A stretch of 64,000 nucleotides of DNA from Acidobacteriota bacterium. Its GTDB lineage: Bacteria; Acidobacteriota; Blastocatellia; RBC074. Where the stretch lies: contig JADJLO010000023.1 of NCBI GenBank assembly GCA_016710075.1, positions 1 to 64,000 of the forward strand. Reading direction: 5' to 3'. Position 1 is the first letter of the stretch, and each line of letters begins with the position of its first letter. Shown here one piece after another: positions 57,539-64,000 of this stretch. Below the pieces are notes generated by a model that saw only the letters and a program-made list of their open reading frames with translations, searched no databases and was not told where the DNA came from. The position numbers and the translations under genes are program-made.

Positions 57539-57753
57539 GTTATCTTTTTATAGTCAAAGTCACGGTAAACTGGTGGTCGGCAAAAGGACTACCAAAGCTG
57601 AGACAGGTCTCAGCACTCCATGGAGTCCGCCTGCTTCCAGGTATCTTTTTATTTTTAATTGCCCGATCAGAGGCGTTAAGCCGGTCATGCAAAAATCTCA
57701 GGCAAACTATAAAGCCTTTTAAAAGTACAACAATTTCATTTGACGATAGGAAT

Positions 57754-58473
57754 ATGCACGTTATCAAATTCAAATTCAAATCTGATCTCTGGATAATCGC
57801 GGCGATCATCGGATTTTCAATGATTGCCGGGGGCTGTCAGAAAGCCACACAATCGAATCAGCCGGCTGCCGAGACGGCTAATGCAGGTTCCGCAGCAGTT
57901 CCTGCGGCCGAATCGAAACCTGATACCCGGCCCGTGATTGTCGCTTTCGGGGACAGTCTGACTGCAGGATTCGGTCTCAACGAAGAACAGGCCTATACCA
58001 CATTGCTGCAACGAAAAGTCGATGAGGCCGGTTACAAATATCGGGTGATTAATGCAGGTGTTTCAGGGGATACCACAGCCGGAGGGCTCCGCCGGATCGA
58101 CTGGGCCTTCCAGGGCAACGTCAAATTCGTGATTCTCGAACTTGGCGGCAACGATGCTCTGCGCGGATTACCCGTGTCGGAGATGAAGAAGAATCTGGCC
58201 GAGATAATCGAAGTGGCATTGGCCAGAGGAGCAACCGTGATCCTGGCAGGCATGGAAGCCCCGCCGAATATGGGCGACGAGTATACAGTCGCATTCAGGC
58301 AGGCCTATCGCGACCTCGCAAAGAAGTACAAGCTGACATTCATCCCCTTCGTCCTTGAGGGCGTGGGAGGCAATCCCCAATTGAACCAGGCTGACGGCAT
58401 ACATCCTAACGCCGAGGGCGAAAAGATTCTGACAGAAAATATCTGGCGCACCCTCAAACCACTGCTGAAATAG
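57754..58473 (+). CDS. tesA: SGNH-hydrolase lipoprotein, TesA-like
   Basis: 239 residues from ATG 57754, with signal peptide and lipobox IAGGCQ (a lipoprotein). Block I is VAFGDSLTAGFGLN (catalytic Ser), block II GVSGDTTAGGLRRID, block III ILELGGNDALRGLP (Gly/Asn oxyanion residues) and block V DGIHPNAEGEKIL (Asp and His). These are exactly the TesA/arylesterase blocks. It hydrolyses acyl or aryl esters in the periplasm. A longer frame from 57523 exists upstream but has no signal peptide logic. It is divergent from ybbA with a spacer of 215 bp. Confidence 0.88.
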   Translation: MHVIKFKFKSDLWIIAAIIGFSMIAGGCQKATQSNQPAAETANAGSAAVPAAESKPDTRPVIVAFGDSLTAGFGLNEEQAYTTLLQRKVDEAGYKYRVINAGVSGDTTAGGLRRIDWAFQGNVKFVILELGGNDALRGLPVSEMKKNLAEIIEVALARGATVILAGMEAPPNMGDEYTVAFRQAYRDLAKKYKLTFIPFVLEGVGGNPQLNQADGIHPNAEGEKILTENIWRTLKPLLK

Positions 58474-58480
58474 ACAAAAA

Positions 58481-58525
58481 AGATGACGAAACAGACGAAA
58501 TAAACGAAACATAGGAAAAGTACTG
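58481..58525 (+). repeat. GAAACAGACG-type interspersed repeat, third locus
   Basis: Plus-strand copy GATGACGAAACAGACGA, then AATAAACGAAACATAGG, 8 bp after the tesA-like stop. Core GACGAAACAGACG and AATAAACGAAAC are shared with the copies at 31605 and 44721. Confidence 0.7.
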
Positions 58526-58731
58526 ACAGGTTACTGTTCGTGAATTTCGATTACTTTGATATGCGAATGACCAGGTTGATCCTGCACTTTGATCGCCTGT
58601 CATTTTTCTTAAGTTTCATCATCTCCATTTCTTATAAGACTGACCTAAATTGCCGTGCAAAACGTCATAGAATCAGCTACTTTAAACTTTAAACCTTGAA
58701 CTTTAAACTTCTTCTGATAAGGAGCCTACAG

Positions 58732-61459
58732 ATGCGCACACTTTCCAGTGCAAGCCGTCATCTTCTGCGGATCTTCATTTCGATCACGCTTCTGATTACA
58801 GCCGTGTCGGCGCAGCAAAAGCCGGCACAGCAAATGGACGAGGATTTCGCCAAATCCGTCAGGGAATGGACGACGCGCCCGGAGTTTATGAGTCCGCTGG
58901 TCGATCATTTGCCGAAGGTCCCGGGCATTCCGTCGCCAAAGGATATTCTCGGATATCATATTGGAACACCGAAGAAGCTGACCTATACCGCTGATCTATA
59001 CCGGTATTATCGAGCGCTGGCAGCCGCCACTCCGCGCGTCAAAGTTATCAACATCGGCACGACCGATGAGGGGCGTGAATGCCTGGTAATCTTTGTTGCG
59101 TCGGAAGAGAGTATCAAAAATCTGGATCAGCACCGGCAGTATCTGGCTCAACTGGCCGACCCGCGAAAGATCAATGAATCACAGGCTCAGGAGATCATTG
59201 CGAAGGCCAAACCGATTTATCATTTTTCAGGCGGGCTCCACAGCGCTGAGACGGGACCACCGGAGATGCTGATGGAGCTGGCATACAGGCTTGCCGTGGA
59301 GGACTCCCCGCTGATCAACAACATCCGCGAGAACGTCATCGTTTCGATCACACCCGCAGCGGAACCCGACGGGCGCGATCGATATGTCGACTGGTATTAT
59401 CGCCATAAGATCGATGAAAAAGGCGAGCAGGATTCGATGGGTGGCCCTCCCTACTGGGGCAAGTATATCTTTCACGACAACAACCGCGACATCAACTATT
59501 CCCAGGTGACGATGCGAAATCTGCTGAACTGGTATCTGCAGTGGCATCCGCCGATCATGCACGACCTTCATGAGTCTGTGCCGTTTATGTACACATTCAG
59601 CGGGCAGGCGCCGCAGCAGCCCACACTCGATCCGATTCTTTACGGCGAGTTGCCGTGGTTTGCGAATTTCGAGATGTCTCAGATGATCAAATACGGCATG
59701 CCCGGCGTCTGGACGCATGCGTTCGTGACATCTTGGTCGCCCGGTTATCTGGCCTTCATGTCATCAAACCACAACGGAATGATCCGGATGTATGAAACAT
59801 TCGGCAATGGCGGCGCCAACACGATGAAGCGCAAGATCGCCGCTCCGGACGGGTCGCCCGGACAGACCAGCCGGGAATGGTACAGGCCAATGCCTCCTTA
59901 CAAGGAAGTCGAATGGTCGATCCGCAACAACACCAATTACATGGAGACCGGCGTGCTCAGCGCGCTGCAACTGACCTCCGAATTTCCGAAAATCATCCTC
60001 GAAAACTTCTATAAGAAATCGCGCAATTCGATCGAAGCCGGCAAGTCGCAGGCTCCATACGCTTTCATCATTCCACCTCAGAATGATCAAACTCGCCGGT
60101 CGATGGTTGTGAACCTGCTGGCGCTGCAGGGAATCGAAGTTGGCTATGCAAAGCAGGAAGTCAAGCTCAAGGATGCGACTTATCCGTCTGATTCGATCAT
60201 CATCAAGCTCGATCAGCCTTATGGCCGGCTGGCAAGGATCCTGCTTGAAAAACAGAACTTTCCCGATCCGAGCCTTCGGACTTATGACGACACGGGCTGG
60301 ACGATGGGGATGATGACTCACACCGAGATCAACGAGATCAGCGACAAAGCCATCCTCGATGTTCCGATCGAATTGATATCCGGCAAACAGGGAGTTCAGG
60401 GCAAACTGATTGGCACTCAGAACAGCGCTGCTTATCTGATTCACAATTTCGGGTCGAACAATCTGATCACGCTTCGCTACCAGCTCAGGGATTTGAAAGT
60501 TCGGGCCAATGAACAGGCATTCAAACTCGACGGCAAGGACATTCCCGCCGGATCCTTCATCATTCCGTCCAACCAACCCGGGGGGCTGGAAAAAGTGAGC
60601 AGGGCGGTCGAGGCTTTGGGTCTCAGCGGAATTTCCTTGAGTTCGCTGCCGAATGTGCCGATGCACGATGTCGATCTGCCGCGACTTGCTGTCTTCACAA
60701 CCTGGGGCAATACCCAGGAGGTCGGGTGGGTGCGTCTCGCTCTCGATAAATTCGAAGTGAAGTATGACCTGATTTACAAGGAGCGCATCAAGCAGGGCAA
60801 TCTGCGTGATGCTTACGATGTGATTCTCATTCCCAATCAGGGTCGAAGCGGCAAGAGCCTGGTCTTCGATATCGAGCCCCAGAAACAAACCACTGGCCTA
60901 CAACAAGTCCGATCAGTTCAAGACCATGGGAATGTACGGAGAATCCGATGATATCACCGGAGGCATGGGCCTTGCGGGAGTTGTCGAATTCGACAAGTTC
61001 GTCAATTCCGGGGGAGTGCTTGCAACACTCGGCGTGGCGAGTTTCTTCCCTGCTGAATTCGGTCTGACGAGAAGGGTTGAGGCCGGACGGACGTCTGCTC
61101 AATTCTATGCGCCCGGCCCGATTGTCGAGGCAGAGATCCTGCAACCCAATCATCCAGTCTTTTATGGCTACTCGCAGAAGACGATACCTGTCAGATACGC
61201 CAACGGACCGCTGCTTTCACTGCCTGAACAGGATCGCGATAAGCAGACCCTGATGAGATTCCCGGGGGGAGATAAGGGCATTCTCAGCGGCTTGATGCGC
61301 GGAGCCAGCGAGATCCGCAATCGACCGGCAATCGTCGATGTCCCTGTCGGCAAGGGCCGCGTTATTCTGTTTGCGACCAATCCTTGCTACAGGTGGCAGA
61401 ATCACGGCGAATTCGGAATGCTGTTCAACACAATCCTCCATTTTAATGACATCAAATAA
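58732..61459 (+). CDS. M14 family zinc carboxypeptidase-like protein (one frameshift)
   Basis: About 908 residues from ATG 58732 (AAGGAG upstream) with signal peptide ISITLLITAVSAQ. The zinc motif HSAETGPPEML (H..E, about residues 168-178) and the later His in IMHDLHES mark the M14 fold, with AEPDGRDRYVDWYYRHK between. The frame breaks at the C-run at 60876-60879; removing one C joins FDIEP to RNKPLAYNKSDQFKTMG and leads to the stop at 61457-61459. The C-terminal extension after about residue 450 is a glutamine-amidotransferase-like domain (GGVLATLG, KGRVILFATNP). It should be secreted. It precedes a TonB receptor, which suggests uptake of its products but does not prove it. Confidence 0.82.
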
Positions 61460-61625
61460 GAATGAAGAAGGCAGAATGGAGAATGAAGAATGAAGAATGA
61501 AGAATGGAGAATGAAGAATGAGGAATGAGGAATGCAGAGAAAGAACCTTGATTCCATCCAAAATGCCCCTTCGAACAATTCATCATTCTTCACTCTTCAT
61601 TCATCATTCTGCATTCTTCATTCTC
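61460..61625. repeat. AATGAAGAATGG-type repeat in inverted arrangement
   Basis: GAATGAAGAATGGAGAATGA-type units run over 61460-61534 on the plus strand. The complement (CATTCTTCACTCTTCATTC and similar) covers 61579-61625. The two arms could form a long imperfect hairpin just before the TonB receptor start at 61638. The same unit occurs at the window end. Confidence 0.75.
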
Positions 61626-61637
61626 TCTTTTTTAGTC

Positions 61638-63956
61638 ATGCCAATACAAAAAACCCTGATATTAATCGCTTTTTCGTTCATTGCCGTGATCCCGTCCTTT
61701 GGCCGGCAGGGGCCGGCGCGGATGCAGACCGGGCGTGTGACAGGCAGGGTAACGGACAATCGCGGCGATGCGGTAAAAGGCGGGAGGGTTGTGCTCACCC
61801 GACTGCCCAACGAAGCGCGAAGCGCGACCACGGATGACGACGGTCGATACGTATTCGGGTCAGCAGCGCCGGGCGATTATGAGATCAGGGTAACGGCCGC
61901 AGGCTTTGGAGCCTTCTCGAAGAAGTTCAGCCTGTCGCCTGATCCGGGTGAGAAGACTGAAACAACGATCGACGCAGTGCTGGAACCGGAAAGGATTTCC
62001 GAGACCATGACGGTGACGCCTGCCAGAGCCGAGATCAGACTGGCGGATGCGCCGGCCAGCGTATCGGTTCTCGATTCCACGGATGTCCGCGCTGCCGGAG
62101 CGCAGACTGTCGATGATATGCTGCGACAGGTGCCGGGATTCAGCATCTTTCGCCGGTCGAGCAGCATCGTGGCCAATCCAACGACACAGGGTGTCTCGCT
62201 GCGCGGAGCCGGAGCAAGCGGGGCCAGCCGCACGTTGGTGCTCACCGACGGAGTGCCGCTCAATGATGCTTTCGGAGGGTGGGTATACTGGGACCGCGTG
62301 CCGCGCGCATCGGTGGATCGCATCGAGCTGGTCAGGGGAGGCTCGTCCGATCTTTATGGATCAGATGCCTTGAGCGGCGTGATCAACCTGCTCACCCGCC
62401 CGCCTTCAGAAAGGATCGTCGATGCAGAGACAAGCTACGGGACAAGAGGTACGAGCGATCTGACCTTCTTTGCCGCTCAAAAGTGGAAAGGGTTCGGGGC
62501 CTCGGTTTCAGGCGAAGCCTTCAGAACTGATGGATACTTCCTGATCTCTCCTCAATTACGTGGTCTCGCCGATGCAGAGGCCGGGTCGAAACACCGTGCG
62601 CTCTCAATTCGTCTGACTCAGGATTTCGGTTCGGATAATCAGATCTTCGTTCGTGGAAATCTTTTCGACGAAGACCGCAGGAACGGGACCAGACTGCAGC
62701 GCAACGACACTGCGACCGAAACGATTGCGACAGGGGCTCGTTTCAGAACCGCCGACGGCAGCAACTGGAATCTGACTTTATTCGCCAACCAGCAGCGCTT
62801 TCATCAGAGCTTCACCGCCGTTGCCGCCAATAGAAACAGCGAAACGATTACGAGGCTTCAATTCGTCCCGTCACGCGATGCAGGTCTGTCATTCAACTGG
62901 TCGAGGCTCAGCTTCAGAAAACACCTTTTCGTAGCCGGTATGGATATTCGCGGCGTGCGCGGCACCAGCGACGAGATCGTATACGGCGGCGGCAGGCCCG
63001 TAAGCTTTGTCAGCGCGGGAGGCAGGCAACGCCGATCGGGATTCTTCGTTCAGGATCTTTTCAATATCAGCGAAAAATGGCAACTGGCTGCGAGCGGACG
63101 TTACGATAACTGGCGAGACTCATCTGCAGCATCTGTCGAGAGGACTCTTTCGACTGGCGTCGTCAGGCCGGTTTTTTTTGCACCGCGTTCGAGCGATGCT
63201 TTCAACCCCCGTTTAACTCTGACATACCGTGCGAACGATCGATTCAACATGCGGTTTTCCGGCTACAGAGCATTTCGCGCTCCGACACTTAACGAGTTAT
63301 ACAGGGCCTTCCGCGTGGGCGATACGCTGACTCAGGCAAATGAAAAACTGGTGGCCGAGAGGCTCACTGGCGGAGAGATTGGAGCCACCTGGTCCCCTTC
63401 TGAAAAGATCATGACCAGGCTCACCGGTTTCTGGACCGAGACGACCAACCCGATCACCAATTTCACCGTTTCCATAACTCCGACGTTGATTACGCGCCAG
63501 CGTCGCAATCTCGGCCGCATCCGATCGCGAGGGATTGAGGCTGAAGCCGATTTTAACATTGCAAAATACTGGAGCATTACTGCAGGCTACCTTCTTGCAG
63601 ATGCTACTGTGAGACAAGCACCGCAGGATCCAAATCTCGTCGGCCTCTGGATTCCCCAGGTGCCGCGAAATCAGTTCACCCTCCAAACATCTTACTCAAA
63701 CCCGAAATACGTCACCGCCGCGATTCAATTCCGTGCTACTGGAAAGCAGTTCGATGACGACCGGAATTTATTCAGCCTCGGCAGCTTTACCGTGATCGAT
63801 GCAACAGTCTCAAGACCGCTCAACAGATACATCGAGGTCTTCGCCGCAGCTCAAAATGTGCTTAATGAACGATTCGTCGTCGGAAGAACCCCGATCGAAA
63901 CCCTCGGCATGCCGATAATGTTCAGAGGCGGTCTGCGATTGAGCCTGGGAAAGTGA
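61638..63956 (+). CDS. TonB-dependent receptor with carboxypeptidase-like N-terminal domain
   Basis: 772 residues from ATG 61638, with signal peptide LILIAFSFIAVIPSFG. The N-terminal CarboxypepD-reg-like beta sandwich (GRVTDNRGDAVKGGRVVLTR, DGRYVFGSAAPGDYEIRV) is followed by the plug (DDMLRQVPGFSIFRRSS, TLVLTDGVPLNDAFGGW, RIELVRGGSSDLYGSDALSG) and a barrel with MRFSGYRAFRAPTLNELYR. It ends in MFRGGLRLSLGK rather than the usual terminal aromatic residue. It is an outer-membrane receptor for an unknown ligand. The ATG is 12 bp after the inverted repeat, so I see no clear ribosome site. Other in-frame starts lie inside the repeat and are less likely. Confidence 0.88.
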   Translation: MPIQKTLILIAFSFIAVIPSFGRQGPARMQTGRVTGRVTDNRGDAVKGGRVVLTRLPNEARSATTDDDGRYVFGSAAPGDYEIRVTAAGFGAFSKKFSLSPDPGEKTETTIDAVLEPERISETMTVTPARAEIRLADAPASVSVLDSTDVRAAGAQTVDDMLRQVPGFSIFRRSSSIVANPTTQGVSLRGAGASGASRTLVLTDGVPLNDAFGGWVYWDRVPRASVDRIELVRGGSSDLYGSDALSGVINLLTRPPSERIVDAETSYGTRGTSDLTFFAAQKWKGFGASVSGEAFRTDGYFLISPQLRGLADAEAGSKHRALSIRLTQDFGSDNQIFVRGNLFDEDRRNGTRLQRNDTATETIATGARFRTADGSNWNLTLFANQQRFHQSFTAVAANRNSETITRLQFVPSRDAGLSFNWSRLSFRKHLFVAGMDIRGVRGTSDEIVYGGGRPVSFVSAGGRQRRSGFFVQDLFNISEKWQLAASGRYDNWRDSSAASVERTLSTGVVRPVFFAPRSSDAFNPRLTLTYRANDRFNMRFSGYRAFRAPTLNELYRAFRVGDTLTQANEKLVAERLTGGEIGATWSPSEKIMTRLTGFWTETTNPITNFTVSITPTLITRQRRNLGRIRSRGIEAEADFNIAKYWSITAGYLLADATVRQAPQDPNLVGLWIPQVPRNQFTLQTSYSNPKYVTAAIQFRATGKQFDDDRNLFSLGSFTVIDATVSRPLNRYIEVFAAAQNVLNERFVVGRTPIETLGMPIMFRGGLRLSLGK

Positions 63957-63965
63957 GGAGAAGTA

Positions 63966-64000
63966 AGAATGGAGAATGGAGAATGGAGAATGGAGAATGA
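63966..64000 (+). repeat. AATGGAG-type repeat at the window end
   Basis: Four near-identical units of GAATGGA/GAATGGAGA after the TonB receptor stop. Same family as the arms at 61460-61625, and it continues beyond the window. Confidence 0.8.

Noticed and set aside
57523..57753. N-terminal extension of the TesA-like frame
   Set aside because: It runs through the promoter spacer of ybbA and tesA and hides the signal peptide and lipobox that start at 57754.

Overview
The window looks like a piece of a Gram-negative, environmental bacterial genome, most likely a metagenome-assembled Acidobacteriota (my best guess is a Blastocatellia relative). The reasons are an outer-membrane lifestyle (lpxC, a TonB receptor with a carboxypeptidase-like N-terminal domain, lipoproteins, a ScdA/Nrf respiratory module) and a large set of secreted hydrolases of the S9 peptidase, sortilin/VPS10 BNR-repeat, M14, M24, DinB and class C beta-lactamase families. 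No rRNA, tRNA, CRISPR array or phage gene was seen, so the taxonomy is inference.

Layout. 1-3.2 kb: two badly frame-broken genes of the DUF1549/DUF1553 and DUF1501 pair. 3.2-3.5 kb: a large inverted repeat next to a 236-bp MITE-like element. 3.5-7.9 kb (minus strand): a nitrite ammonification operon ric-nrfH-nrfA-porin. 8.1-9.7 kb: a secreted papain-like protein of unknown role. 10.1-12.1 kb (plus strand): hemerythrin, YwiC-like membrane protein and a Crp/Fnr regulator. A palindrome TGAC-N4-GTCA lies upstream of ric, upstream of the hemerythrin gene and downstream of the regulator gene, and in front of ric it sits at the class II position relative to a -10 box. I read these loci as one small nitrite/NO-responsive regulon. 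12.7-15 kb: a secreted Cys-module protein with a Pro-Thr linker encoded by a hexanucleotide repeat. 15-21.2 kb: housekeeping genes (purD, rpsU, lpxC) and an RND exporter with its LolA-like lipoprotein.

21.5-29.6 kb (plus strand): a carbohydrate operon with an extended SDR, a zinc dehydrogenase, an RbsB/RbsA/RbsC-type ABC importer, an FAH-fold hydrolase and an FGGY kinase. The substrate cannot be named from sequence. 29.7-31.6 kb: an exported helical protein of unknown function. 31.7-41.2 kb (minus strand): two oxidoreductases, then an S9-VPS10-S9 hydrolase cluster. 41.4-44.7 kb: a frame-broken beta-hydroxyacid dehydrogenase, a 22-nt poly-G tract, an exported metallo-hydrolase and a ceramidase-like protein. 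44.8-54.1 kb (minus strand): HD-domain protein, DinB protein, class C beta-lactamase-like protein, TlpA-type thioredoxin, M24 peptidase and a second VPS10 protein, with the second MITE copy between the last two. 54.3-58.5 kb: ybbP-ybbA divergent from tesA. 58.7 kb to the end: an M14 peptidase and a TonB-dependent receptor.

A quality warning runs through the whole window. Frames are broken repeatedly, often at runs of A, C or G (nrfA, porin, ywiC, the sugar-operon dehydrogenase, the beta-hydroxyacid dehydrogenase, the ceramidase-like gene, the M14 gene), while the motifs on both sides stay intact. This pattern fits consensus-sequence errors better than gene decay, and it is densest in the first 6.5 kb. 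Four interspersed repeat families (MITE-like, GAAACAGACG-type, AATGAAGAATGG-type and the inverted repeat at 3.2 kb) sit mostly at gene boundaries.
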